From CAZCEC01 sp964497615 (GTDB lineage: Bacteria > Chloroflexota > Anaerolineae > Anaerolineales > UBA6663): a DNA stretch of 64,000 nt. The DNA is taken from NCBI GenBank assembly GCA_964497615.1, contig CAZCEC010000015.1, positions 43,238 to 107,237 of the forward strand, read 5' to 3'. This document shows positions 45,371 to 53,278 of the stretch, in pieces. A program made the position numbers and the translations under genes. Under the pieces are notes generated by a model, which did not search any database, was not told the origin of the DNA, and worked only from the letters and a program-made list of their open reading frames with translations. The first letter of the stretch is position 1. Each line of letters starts with the position of its first letter.

Positions 45371-46885
45371 ATGACCTTCCTGCGGCGGTTGTGGCACAGT
45401 GATTGGGCCGTGCTGATCGCCCTGGCCCTCGCGCGGCTGGCGCTGCACACCCTGACCAACGGGCAGTACGGCTTTCACCGCGACGAGCTGGCGACCCTGG
45501 ACGATGCCCGCCAGCTGGCCTGGGGCTACGTCGCCTATCCGCCCTTCACCCCGGCGGTGGCGCGGCTGGCGCTGGAGCTGTTTGGGCCGTCGCTGGCGGG
45601 CTTGCGCTTCTTCTCGGCGTTGGCCCAGTGCGCGGCCATGGTGCTGACGGGGCGGATGGCCTATGAACTCGGCGGCGGCCGCGCGGCCCAGGTGACGGCG
45701 GCGGTGGCGGCGGCGATTGCGCCGCTGGCGCTGGTGATGGGCGCCATGTTCCAGTACATTGCTTTTGACTATCTCTGGTGGGTGCTGTGCGCCTACCTGA
45801 TGATCCGCCTGTTGAAGTCGGGGGATGCGCGCTGGTGGCTGGGCATTGGCGCCGTCATCGGGCTGGGGATGATGACCAAGTACACGATGCTGGTGTTCGC
45901 AGTGGGCGTAGCGGCGGCCACCCTGCTGACCCCGGCGCGCCGGCATCTGCACAGCCCGTGGCTGTGGGCGGGCGTGGCCGTGGCCTTCGCCTTCTGCCTG
46001 CCGAACCTGATCTGGCAGGCGCAGCACGATTGGGTGGGGCTGGCGTTCACAAGCAGCATCCGCGAACGGGATATTGCGATTGGCCGGACCGAGGGGTTCT
46101 TCAGCCAGCAGCTCTTTGCCAGCGCCAACCCGTTCACACTGCCGCTGTGGCTGGCGGGGCTGCGATACTACTTCGTGGCAGCGGCGGGGCGGCCCTACCG
46201 GGCGCTGGGGTGGATGTTTGTGATCCCGCTGGTGCTGTTCGCGCTGCTCCAGGGACGGTTCTATTACTTGGCGCCCGGGTATCCGCTGCTGCTGGCCGCC
46301 GGCGCGGTGGCGACGGTGAATTGGCTGCCAACCCGGCCGCGCCCTCAGCAACGCGCCCTGTGGGCCGGCCACGGCGCGGCGTTGGCAGCCGGGGCAGTGA
46401 TGGGGGGTGCGCTGATGCTGCCGATTGCGCCCGTTGGGTCAGGTTGGTTCGCGGCGGCCAGCGAGGTGCACGATAACTTCGCGGAGCAGGTGGGCTGGCC
46501 CGAGCTGGTGGAAACGGTGGCGGCCATCTACCACGCACTGCCGGAAGAAGAACAGGCGGTGACCGGCATACTGGCGGGCAACTATGGCGAGGCGGGCGCC
46601 ATCAACCTGTTTGGGCCTGAGCTGGGGCTGCCCACGGCCATCAGCGGAGTGAACTCCTATTGGGAGCGCGGGTATGGCGATCCGCCGCCGGAAACGGTGA
46701 TTGTGTTGGGGTTCGAGCTCGAACAGGCGCAGGCGTTGTTTCGCCAATGCACCGTGGCAGGGCAGATCAGTAATGCCCACGGTGTGGAGAACGAGGAGAC
46801 GCGGAACTCACCGCAGGTGTTGGTGTGCCGGGAGATCAGGACGCCATGGCCCGAGTTTTGGAAGGGCTTCCAGTATTTTGCCTGA
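45371..46885 (+). CDS. GT39-like (ArnT/PMT superfamily) membrane glycosyltransferase
   Basis: A 504-residue protein with about eleven membrane helices and a C-terminal soluble domain of about 150 residues. The first extracytoplasmic loop has YGFHRDELATLDDARQL, the DE-containing motif typical of GT-C enzymes such as RgtA/ArnT relatives, followed by GYVAYPPFTP. It is divergent from mazG and has no ribosome-binding site. It is a second GT-C enzyme besides that at 16494; the acceptor (envelope lipid, glycan or protein) is unknown. Confidence 0.85.
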   Translation: MTFLRRLWHSDWAVLIALALARLALHTLTNGQYGFHRDELATLDDARQLAWGYVAYPPFTPAVARLALELFGPSLAGLRFFSALAQCAAMVLTGRMAYELGGGRAAQVTAAVAAAIAPLALVMGAMFQYIAFDYLWWVLCAYLMIRLLKSGDARWWLGIGAVIGLGMMTKYTMLVFAVGVAAATLLTPARRHLHSPWLWAGVAVAFAFCLPNLIWQAQHDWVGLAFTSSIRERDIAIGRTEGFFSQQLFASANPFTLPLWLAGLRYYFVAAAGRPYRALGWMFVIPLVLFALLQGRFYYLAPGYPLLLAAGAVATVNWLPTRPRPQQRALWAGHGAALAAGAVMGGALMLPIAPVGSGWFAAASEVHDNFAEQVGWPELVETVAAIYHALPEEEQAVTGILAGNYGEAGAINLFGPELGLPTAISGVNSYWERGYGDPPPETVIVLGFELEQAQALFRQCTVAGQISNAHGVENEETRNSPQVLVCREIRTPWPEFWKGFQYFA

Positions 46886-46951
46886 GCCAGGATAACTGCG
46901 CCGCCAGAGCACAAGCAGGCGGCTGCGCTGCCGGAGCCGGCGGGCGAACAA

Positions 46952-46993
46952 CTGCGCCGCCAGCCACAGAATTGCTCGTGGTTGGCGGCGCAG
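46952..46993 (-). terminator. Stem-loop at the end of the ribosomal cluster
   Basis: A 16-bp stem (CTGCGCCGCCAGCCAC, one G-T pair) with a 10-nt loop, 34 nt after the rpsI stop. On the minus strand it is followed by TTGTT, a weak U-tract. CTGCGCCGCCAG also occurs at 46896-46907. Confidence 0.6.
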
Positions 46994-47026
46994 GGACGAA
47001 CAGATGCAGACGCGCTGAGGACGAAG

Positions 47027-47419
47027 CTAGCGCTTGGTGTAGGTGGGGGCCTTGCGGGCGCGCTTGAGGCCGGGCTTCTTGCGCTCCTTCTCGCGTGGGT
47101 CGCGGGAGAGGAAGCCGCCCTTGCGCAGGGGCTTGCGCAGATCGGCGTTCAGCTTGAGCAGGGCCCGGGCAACGCCCAGCTTGGCCGCATCGGCCTGGCC
47201 GGTGATGCCGCCGCCCGTGACATGGATGCTGACATCGTACTTACCCGCCAGACCGGCCGCCTTGAGCGGGGCCACGACCTGGTCCAGGTCGCCCTGGCGC
47301 GGAAAGTAGGCCGGGCCGGGCTTGTCGTTGCAGGTGATGGCGCCCTCGCCGGAGGACAGGCGCACGCGGGCGGTGCTGGTCTTGCGGCGGCCGACGCCTT
47401 CGTAGTATTGACCTGACAT
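47027..47419 (-). CDS. rpsI: 30S ribosomal protein S9
   Basis: A 130-residue protein of the small-subunit head; its C-terminal tail reaches the P-site tRNA. YYEGVGRRKTSTARVRL, GGGITGQADA and the terminal RKAPTYTKR (family KxxQFSKR-like end) identify it. It is the last gene of the cluster, 26 nt after rplM, the usual rplM-rpsI pair. Confidence 0.97.
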   Translation of the reverse strand: MSGQYYEGVGRRKTSTARVRLSSGEGAITCNDKPGPAYFPRQGDLDQVVAPLKAAGLAGKYDVSIHVTGGGITGQADAAKLGVARALLKLNADLRKPLRKGGFLSRDPREKERKKPGLKRARKAPTYTKR

Positions 47420-47445
47420 AGTGTCGTTCTTCCTTTACTGGCGGG

Positions 47446-47880
47446 TTACTTCAACTCAACCGGGTTCTGAGCCTGATGCGGATGCTCCGGTCCGCCATAA
47501 ACCTTGAGCTTCTTGAGCATGGCGCGGCCCAGGCGATTGTGCGGCAGCATGCCCCAGACGGCGTGCTCGATGACGCGGTCCGGATGCTTGACTAGCTGGT
47601 CGCGCAGGGAGATGGCGCTGAGGCCGCCGGGATAGCCCGAGTAGCGATAGTAGAACTTCTCGGTGAGCTTGTTGCCGGTGACCCTGACCTTCGCCGCATT
47701 AACGACGATCACAAAATCGCCCGTATCCATGCTGGGCGTAAAGATAGGCTTGTGCTTGCCGCGCAGGATGCTGGCGATGCGCGTGGCCAGGCGGCCCAGG
47801 CTTTGGCCGGCCGCATCCACGACGAACCACTGGCGTTCAATGTCGTCGGGCTTGGTAACAAAGGTCCGTTGGACGGTCAT
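47446..47880 (-). CDS. rplM: 50S ribosomal protein L13
   Basis: A 144-residue early-assembly protein of the large subunit. WFVVDAAGQSLGRLATRIASIL at the N-terminus and the central VVNAAKVRVTGNK and AVWGMLPHNRLGRAML blocks are diagnostic (each read separately). It lies 15 nt after truA. Confidence 0.97.
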   Translation of the reverse strand: MTVQRTFVTKPDDIERQWFVVDAAGQSLGRLATRIASILRGKHKPIFTPSMDTGDFVIVVNAAKVRVTGNKLTEKFYYRYSGYPGGLSAISLRDQLVKHPDRVIEHAVWGMLPHNRLGRAMLKKLKVYGGPEHPHQAQNPVELK

Positions 47881-47895
47881 GCGAACTCCTGATTA

Positions 47896-48633
47896 CTAGT
47901 ACAAGACTTCCACCAGGCACAGGCCCTGGGGCGGCGCAATAGGCGGGCACTGCGCCCGGTCGCGCGAGGCCACAAGCGCCTCAAACTCCGCCAGGGAAAG
48001 CTGGCCCTGGCCCACCCGCTTGAGCGCGCCCACGATCGCACGCACCATGCGGTACAAGAAAGCTTCGGCCTGAATGTCAAAGTACAGCCATCCGCCGGGC
48101 GCCGCGCTCCAGGCCGCGGTCGTGACGGTGCGAACCGTGTTGCCGCCGCCATCGGGATCGAGGCCGAAGGCGGCAAAGTCGTGCCGGCCAAGCAGCGCCT
48201 GGGCGGCGGCCTGCAGCGCTGGCAGGGCCAACTCCGGCCAGACCTGCCAACTGTAGCGCGCCGCCAAGGGCGAGCGCACCGGCCGGTTGTAAAGGGTGTA
48301 GCGATAGCGCCGGGCGCGCGCGCTGTAGCGCGGGTGAAACTCCGGCGGACATTCAGCTACGGTCTGCACGGCGATGTCGGCCGGCAGATTGGCATTGAGC
48401 GCGCGCCCCAGGGCCTCCGGGCCATGCGCCCAATCCAGGTCAAAAGCCACCACCTGGCCGCTGGCATGCACGCCGCTGTCGGTGCGGCCGGCGCCCAGGA
48501 TGGACACGCCAGTCCAGCCAATACCGGTCAGGGCCTGTTCGATCTCGCCCTGGACGGTGCGGCCGGCGGCCTGGCGCTGGAAGCCCAGCAGGTCGGCGCC
48601 GTCGTATTCGACGACGGCCCGGTAACGGGTCGT
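47896..48633 (-). CDS. truA: tRNA pseudouridine(38-40) synthase
   Basis: About 245 residues that convert U38-U40 of tRNA anticodon stems to pseudouridine. The catalytic Asp is in GAGRTDSGVHA, and the conserved N-terminus RYRAVVEYDGADLLGFQRQ is present directly after the rplQ stop. There is no ATG, GTG or TTG in frame ahead of that N-terminus; the first such codon is GTG 48507, which would remove about 42 conserved residues. The coding region is therefore drawn from the ACG at 48633, two bases after GGAGGAG. A rare start codon or a sequence error is possible. Confidence 0.85.
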   Translation of the reverse strand, partial: TTRYRAVVEYDGADLLGFQRQAAGRTVQGEIEQALTGIGWTGVSILGAGRTDSGVHASGQVVAFDLDWAHGPEALGRALNANLPADIAVQTVAECPPEFHPRYSARARRYRYTLYNRPVRSPLAARYSWQVWPELALPALQAAAQALLGRHDFAAFGLDPDGGGNTVRTVTTAAWSAAPGGWLYFDIQAEAFLYRMVRAIVGALKRVGQGQLSLAEFEALVASRDRAQCPPIAPPQGLCLVEVLY

Positions 48634-49031
48634 TACTCCTCCACCAGCTCCAGCAGCACCATGTCCGCGGCGTCGCCCTTGCGGGCGCCCAGCTTGAGGA
48701 TGCGGGTGTAGCCGCCCGGGCGCTTGGCGTAACGCGGGGCAACGGCATCGAACAGCTTGTGGACCATGGCGGCGCTGTTGAGGCGGGCCGCGGCTAGCCG
48801 ATGGGCGTGCACGAAGCGCGCCTTGCCTTCGGGCGTGCTTTCGCCGTTAGCCTTCAGGCCGTCCTTGGCGAGCGTAATCAGCTTCTCAAAATCGGAGCGG
48901 ACAAACTTGGCCTTGGCCTCGGTCGTTCGAATCCGTTCGTGCTCGAGGAGCTGGGTCATCAGGTTGCGGCGCATGGCCCGGCGCTCGGCCGGGCCGCGGC
49001 CGAGCTTGCGGCCGGTGAGTTGGTGTCTCAT
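48633..49031 (-). CDS. rplQ: 50S ribosomal protein L17
   Basis: A 132-residue large-subunit protein. MRHQLTGRKLGRGPAERRAM and LMTQLLEHERIRTTEAKAK are diagnostic. Its ATG overlaps the rpoA stop (ATGA), and its stop lies against the truA N-terminus. Standard rpoA-rplQ order. Confidence 0.97.
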   Translation of the reverse strand: MRHQLTGRKLGRGPAERRAMRRNLMTQLLEHERIRTTEAKAKFVRSDFEKLITLAKDGLKANGESTPEGKARFVHAHRLAAARLNSAAMVHKLFDAVAPRYAKRPGGYTRILKLGARKGDAADMVLLELVEE

Positions 49032-50026
49032 GACGGGATCTCCGCGGTTTCAGGCGTGGGGCTGACAGCGCCCGGTTCAGCGTCCTTGAGATAGCCCTTC
49101 TCGCGGAGCTTGTCGCGCAGCTCGTCCAGGCTCTTGTCGCCAAAGTTGCGGATGGCGAGCATGGTGTCTTCGCCCTTGCCGAGCATATCGAGCACTTCGC
49201 CGACGGTGGTGATGCCGGTGCGCTTGAGCGAGTTGAAGACGCGGACCGACAGGTCGAGGTGCTCGATGGGGGTCTCGTAGACTTCGCTGGAGACCTTGGG
49301 CAGTTCCTCGACCGGGGCGGCCACGGCGGCCAGCGATTCCTCGGTGACGCCGGCCACAAGCTGCAGGTGCGACATCAGGATGCGGGCGCTCTGGCGCAGG
49401 GCAGCCTCGGGCCGCAGGCTGCCGTCGGTCCAAATGTCCATCACCAGGCGGTCGAAGTTGGTAATCTGCCCGACGCGGGCGCGCTGCACGTCAAAGTTGA
49501 CGCGCTTGACGGGGCTAAAGATGGCATCCACCGGCACTTCGCCAATGGGCAGGCGGCCGCGCTCTTCGGCGGGCGAATAGCCGCGCCCGCGCTGGACCGA
49601 CAGCTCAATTTCGAGCCGGGCCCGGTCGTTGTCCACGGTGAACAGATACAGGTCGGGGTTGATGATCTCAACCTCGGCCGGGCAGATGATGTCGGCGGCG
49701 GTGACGGTGCCCTCGCCGCGAACGTCCAGGCGCAGGCGGGACGACTCGCCCTCGTGCAGGATCAGCCGCAGCTGCTTGACCTGCAGCAGCAACTGGGTCA
49801 TGTCTTCCTTGACGCCCGGGATATCGGAAAATTCGTGCGGGACGTCGGAGACGCGCAGCGAGGTGATGGCGGCGCCGTCCAGGGACGAAAGCAGCACGCG
49901 CCGCAGGGCATTGCCGAGCGTGACGCCGTATCCGCTTTCGAGCGGGCTAATGATGAACTTGCCGTAGTTGCGCGAGGTCGTTTCGGCCTCGATCTTGGGC
50001 AAGACCATGCTGTTGGTGAGTGTCAT
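49028..50026 (-). CDS. rpoA: RNA polymerase alpha subunit
   Basis: A 332-residue assembly platform for RNA polymerase. The N-terminal domain has GYGVTLGNALRRVLLSSL; the C-terminal domain (about 250-310) has LDLSVRVFNSLKRTGITTVG and the NFGDKSLDELRDKL helix, which contacts UP elements and activators. ATG 50026 is chosen over GTG 50050 because MTLTNSMVLPKI fits the family start. A dyad lies just upstream. Confidence 0.97.
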   Translation of the reverse strand: MTLTNSMVLPKIEAETTSRNYGKFIISPLESGYGVTLGNALRRVLLSSLDGAAITSLRVSDVPHEFSDIPGVKEDMTQLLLQVKQLRLILHEGESSRLRLDVRGEGTVTAADIICPAEVEIINPDLYLFTVDNDRARLEIELSVQRGRGYSPAEERGRLPIGEVPVDAIFSPVKRVNFDVQRARVGQITNFDRLVMDIWTDGSLRPEAALRQSARILMSHLQLVAGVTEESLAAVAAPVEELPKVSSEVYETPIEHLDLSVRVFNSLKRTGITTVGEVLDMLGKGEDTMLAIRNFGDKSLDELRDKLREKGYLKDAEPGAVSPTPETAEIPS

Positions 50027-50039
50027 GTGTTCTTCTTTC

Positions 50040-50071
50040 CCTCGGAGCACCCTGTGAGACCGCGCCCGAGG
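50040..50071 (-). promoter_or_regulatory. Dyad in the rpsD-rpoA gap
   Basis: CCTCGG and CCGAGG arms, 20 nt apart, directly upstream of the rpoA Shine-Dalgarno region. It could be a leader hairpin affecting rpoA translation; weak evidence. Confidence 0.3.
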
Positions 50072-50102
50072 CTATTCGGTTTTGCGACTAAATACCGGTT
50101 CC

Positions 50103-50741
50103 TTAGCGCGAATAGAATTCCACAATGAGCTGTTCGTTCAGGTTGGCGTCGATTTCCTCGCGCGCGGGCAGGCGCATGACCTTGCCGGTAAGCGTCTGCG
50201 GCTCGGCGCTGAGCCAGCCGGGCACGCTGCGAGAATCGTCGGCGGCCTTCAGGTCGCGGAAGTAAGTCCGCGTCTGGGAGCCGGGCCGCACCTCCACCAC
50301 ATCGCCTGGTTCGACGATCAGGGAGGGCACGTCGGTGCGGCGGCCATTGACATTGAAATGGCCGTGGGTCACGAGGTTGCGAGCCTGGGCGCGGTTGGAC
50401 GCGAAGCCCAGGCGGTAGACCACGTTATCCAGGCGGCGCTCCAGCATCTGGAGCATGACCTGGCCGGTGACGCCGCGGCTCTTGAGGGCCTGGCGGTAGT
50501 AGCGGCGGAACTGGGCTTCCAGCACGCCATACACGCGGCGGGCCTTCTGCTTCTCGCGCAACTGGAGCAGGTAGTCCGACGAGCGGTTGCGCCGGAACTG
50601 GCCTTCCTTGCCATGTTGGCCGGGAGGGAAGTTGCGCTTTTCGATGGCACACTTGGGCGACAGGCAGCGCGCGCCCTTGAGATAGAGTTTTTCGCCTTCG
50701 CGCCGGCACAGGCGGCACACGGGGCCGATGTATTTCGACAT
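50103..50741 (-). CDS. rpsD: 30S ribosomal protein S4
   Basis: A 212-residue primary assembly protein of the small subunit. It is the zinc-binding form: CRLCRREGEKLYLKGARC and SPKC give four cysteines near the N-terminus. The S4 RNA-binding domain has RRLDNVVYRLGF and RNLVTHGHFNVNGR. In other bacteria S4 represses its own operon. Confidence 0.97.
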   Translation of the reverse strand: MSKYIGPVCRLCRREGEKLYLKGARCLSPKCAIEKRNFPPGQHGKEGQFRRNRSSDYLLQLREKQKARRVYGVLEAQFRRYYRQALKSRGVTGQVMLQMLERRLDNVVYRLGFASNRAQARNLVTHGHFNVNGRRTDVPSLIVEPGDVVEVRPGSQTRTYFRDLKAADDSRSVPGWLSAEPQTLTGKVMRLPAREEIDANLNEQLIVEFYSR

Positions 50742-50766
50742 ACAGTGTTTCCTTTTACAAGTCCTA

Positions 50767-51168
50767 CTAGACGCGGCGCTTCTTGGGCGGCCGGCAGCCG
50801 TTATGCGCCACCGGCGTCACATCGCGGATGCTGCGCACCTTGATGCCGGTGCTTTGGATGGCCCGAATGGCGGCCTCGCGGCCAGGCCCAGGGCCCTTGA
50901 CGAACAGGTCAACCTCCGCCATGCCCAAGTCCATCGCAGCCTTGGCCGCATCCTGGGCCGCCATCCGGGCGGCATAGGGCGTGCTCTTGCGCGACCCCTT
51001 GAACCCCGCGGTGCCGGCCGACCCCCAGGAGATGGCATTGCCCTGCTGGTCGGTGACGGTGACGATGGTGTTATTGAAGGAGGCGTGAATATGAATCTGC
51101 CCATTGGCCGGCGCGCGCTTGGTGCGCTTGGCAGCCGTGCGGCGGGCGCCTTTTGCTGATCGTGCCAT
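50767..51168 (-). CDS. rpsK: 30S ribosomal protein S11
   Basis: A 133-residue platform protein. IHIHASFNNTIVTVTD, GFKGSRKSTPYAAR and the C-terminal PVAHNGCRPPKKRRV are diagnostic. It follows rpsM by 27 nt. Confidence 0.97.
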   Translation of the reverse strand: MARSAKGARRTAAKRTKRAPANGQIHIHASFNNTIVTVTDQQGNAISWGSAGTAGFKGSRKSTPYAARMAAQDAAKAAMDLGMAEVDLFVKGPGPGREAAIRAIQSTGIKVRSIRDVTPVAHNGCRPPKKRRV

Positions 51169-51195
51169 GTGTCCTCGCTATATGAGCCGAACGGC

Positions 51196-51585
51196 TTACT
51201 TCTTCTTGGCGCCGCGGCGGCGTCCGCGCCCGGCAACGGTCTTCTTGACGCCCTTGCGGATGCGGGCGTTGGTGCGGGTGCGCTGGCCGCGGACGGGCAG
51301 ATTGCGCCGATGCCGCAGCCCACGGTAGCAGCCGATCTCCGTCAGGCGCTTGATGTTGAGCTGAACTTCACGGCGCAAGTCGCCTTCCACCGTGTAGTTC
51401 TGGCCGATGTAGTCGCGCAAGGCGGCCACTTCGGCCTCCGTGAGATCGCGGATGCGGGTGTCCGGGTTCACGCCCGTCGCGCCCAGGATCACCTGGGCGG
51501 TGGACAGGCCCACGCCGTACAGGTAGGTGAGGCCAATCTCGACGCGCTTTTCGCGGGGCAGGTCAACGCCTTCAATACGTGCCAT
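51196..51585 (-). CDS. rpsM: 30S ribosomal protein S13
   Basis: A 129-residue head protein that contacts L5 and tRNA. MARIEGVDLPREKRVEIGLT, the HhH-like YGVGLSTAQVIL and GLRHRRNLPVRGQRTRTNAR are diagnostic. ATG 51585 is set by the family N-terminus; a longer in-frame reading reaches into rpmJ. Confidence 0.97.
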   Translation of the reverse strand: MARIEGVDLPREKRVEIGLTYLYGVGLSTAQVILGATGVNPDTRIRDLTEAEVAALRDYIGQNYTVEGDLRREVQLNIKRLTEIGCYRGLRHRRNLPVRGQRTRTNARIRKGVKKTVAGRGRRRGAKKK

Positions 51586-51604
51586 ACGATGTCTCTTTCG
51601 CTCC

Positions 51605-51718
51605 TTAGCCCTGACGCTGCTTGTGCTTCGGGTTCTGGCAAATGACATAGACTTTGCCCGAGCGCCGAACGATCTTGCACTTCGGGCAACGCTTGCGAAT
51701 GGATGCTTGGACCTTCAT
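51605..51718 (-). CDS. rpmJ: 50S ribosomal protein L36
   Basis: A 37-residue protein found by direct translation: MKVQASIRKRCPKCKIVRR, then VICQNPKHKQRQG. The zinc set Cys11-Cys14-Cys27-His32 shows the zinc-binding (C+) type. It is the first gene behind the alpha-operon promoter, and infA, usually just upstream, is missing. Confidence 0.95.
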   Translation of the reverse strand: MKVQASIRKRCPKCKIVRRSGKVYVICQNPKHKQRQG

Positions 51719-51736
51719 TGCCTTCACTCTCTCCCA

Positions 51737-51760
51737 GGCGGCCCCGACTCGCAGGCCGCC
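51737..51760 (-). promoter_or_regulatory. Leader hairpin of the rpmJ transcript
   Basis: GGCGGCC and GGCCGCC arms with a 10-nt loop, between the -10 box and the rpmJ ATG; possible translational control structure or attenuator. Confidence 0.45.
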
Positions 51761-51769
51761 AAAGTTTTG

Positions 51770-51798
51770 ATTATACCCGCCGAAATCCCATTCGTAAA
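51770..51798 (-). promoter_or_regulatory. Promoter of the alpha operon (rpmJ onward)
   Basis: TTTACG (51798-51793), 17-nt spacer and perfect TATAAT (51775-51770) on the minus strand, in the gap between map and rpmJ. Confidence 0.75.
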
Positions 51799-51811
51799 GG
51801 GTATTTTCAGT

Positions 51812-52618
51812 TCAATTCCCCTGGCGGGTGAGCACTTCCGGCTCGCCCTCGGTCACGGCCAGGGTATGCTCCACATGGGCGGTGAGCGACCCATCCGCCG
51901 AAATCACGGTCCACCGGTCGGCGGTGGTCTTCGTTTCGGCCGTGCCCACCAGCACCATCGGCTCCAGGGCAATGGTCATACCGGGCCGCAATACCGTCCC
52001 AGTGCCTGGCTTGACATAGTACCGGATTTCCGGGTCCTCGTGCATTTCGCGCCCGACACCATGACTGGTGTAGTCGCGTACCATAAAGTAGCCGGCGGCC
52101 TCCACATGGGCTTGCATGGCGGCCGACACATCGCCGGTGCGCTGACCGGGGCGCAGCCGGGCGATGCCAGCCTGCAGGGCGCCCTCGGTCACTTCGAGGA
52201 GCCGCTGCGCCTCCGGGGATAAGCCCCCCACCCCCAGGGTAATGGCCGAGTCGGCGTGATAGCCCTGAAAGACCGTGCCGCAATCCAGGCTGACCAGGTC
52301 GCCCTCGCGAAGCACGCGCGCCCCCGGCAGCCCGTGAACCAGCTCGTCGTTCACCGAGATGGTGGTAGCGAACGGGTACGGGTATGGCCCGGGATAGCCC
52401 TTGAAGGCTGGGCGGGCATGGTGCTGAAGGATAACCCGCTCCGCAATGGCATCCAGTTGGCGGGTGGCCACCCCAGGACGCACAGCGGCGGCCATCTCGG
52501 CCAGGGCCAGGGCGTTGATGCGCCCGGCCTGCCGCATCAGGTCAAGTTCACGGGCGCTCTTGCGCTCTACGCCCCGATGGCGGCTGTGGACGGCCGGGCG
52601 GCTGAGCAAGTTAGCCAT
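51812..52618 (-). CDS. map: Methionine aminopeptidase, type I
   Basis: A 268-residue metalloenzyme that removes the initiator methionine. Metal ligands lie in SLDCGTVFQGYHAD, YTSHGVGREMHEDP and MTIALEPM, with the last Glu in TAHVEHTLAVTE. It overlaps the adk stop by 8 nt, the standard secY-adk-map arrangement. Confidence 0.97.
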   Translation of the reverse strand: MANLLSRPAVHSRHRGVERKSARELDLMRQAGRINALALAEMAAAVRPGVATRQLDAIAERVILQHHARPAFKGYPGPYPYPFATTISVNDELVHGLPGARVLREGDLVSLDCGTVFQGYHADSAITLGVGGLSPEAQRLLEVTEGALQAGIARLRPGQRTGDVSAAMQAHVEAAGYFMVRDYTSHGVGREMHEDPEIRYYVKPGTGTVLRPGMTIALEPMVLVGTAETKTTADRWTVISADGSLTAHVEHTLAVTEGEPEVLTRQGN

Positions 52619-53276
52619 GGCCGGCCTCTTTCACCGCGGCCAGCAGGGCGGCCGTCACGGCCGGGATAGGCTGTTCGCCGTCAATTTCGACTACCAGGCC
52701 GCGCCCGGTGTAGAGCTCGAGCAACGGGGCAGTCTGTTCAAAAAAGACCTTGATGCGCCGGGACTGCACCGCGGCCGTGTCGTCTTCCCGTTGGTAAAGT
52801 TCAGCGCCATCCACATCGCACACGCCCGGCGTGCGGGGCGGGTTGAACAGCATATGGTAGGTATGCTGCTCCGGGCCGCGGCAGACCCAGCGGCCCGACA
52901 ATCGGTCGAGCAGCACTTCCGGCCGCACCTTGATATACAGCACGACATCTACGCCGCCGCCGAATTCGGCCAGCAGGGCGTCGAGTGCGGCGGCCTGTGG
53001 CGCAGTGCGCGGGAAGCCGTCCAGCACGGCGCCCGGCGCCGCATCCGGCTGGCGCAGGCGTTCCCGGATCATGCTGATGGTCACATCGTCGGGCACCAGC
53101 TCGCCACGATCCATGTACTGCTTGGCAAGCTGGCCCAGCGGCGTCTCACGCTTGAGATTGTCGCGGAACAGGTCGCCGGAGGCGACTTGCGGCAGGCCCA
53201 ACTCTTCGCGCAGCACCTGGGCCTGGGTACCTTTGCCGGCGCCCGGGCCGCCCATCAGGAGAATGTAAGCCGGCAT
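52611..53276 (-). CDS. adk: Adenylate kinase
   Basis: A 221-residue enzyme that interconverts ATP, ADP and AMP. The P-loop is GGPGAGKGTQ (9-18), the AMP site has ASGDLFRDNL and DGFPRTAPQA, and the lid has GRWVCRGPEQHTYH with CD instead of a full four-Cys zinc set, so zinc binding by the lid is doubtful. ATG 53276 lies 2 nt after the secY stop. Confidence 0.97.
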   Translation of the reverse strand: MPAYILLMGGPGAGKGTQAQVLREELGLPQVASGDLFRDNLKRETPLGQLAKQYMDRGELVPDDVTISMIRERLRQPDAAPGAVLDGFPRTAPQAAALDALLAEFGGGVDVVLYIKVRPEVLLDRLSGRWVCRGPEQHTYHMLFNPPRTPGVCDVDGAELYQREDDTAAVQSRRIKVFFEQTAPLLELYTGRGLVVEIDGEQPIPAVTAALLAAVKEAGHG

Positions 53277-53278
53277 GG

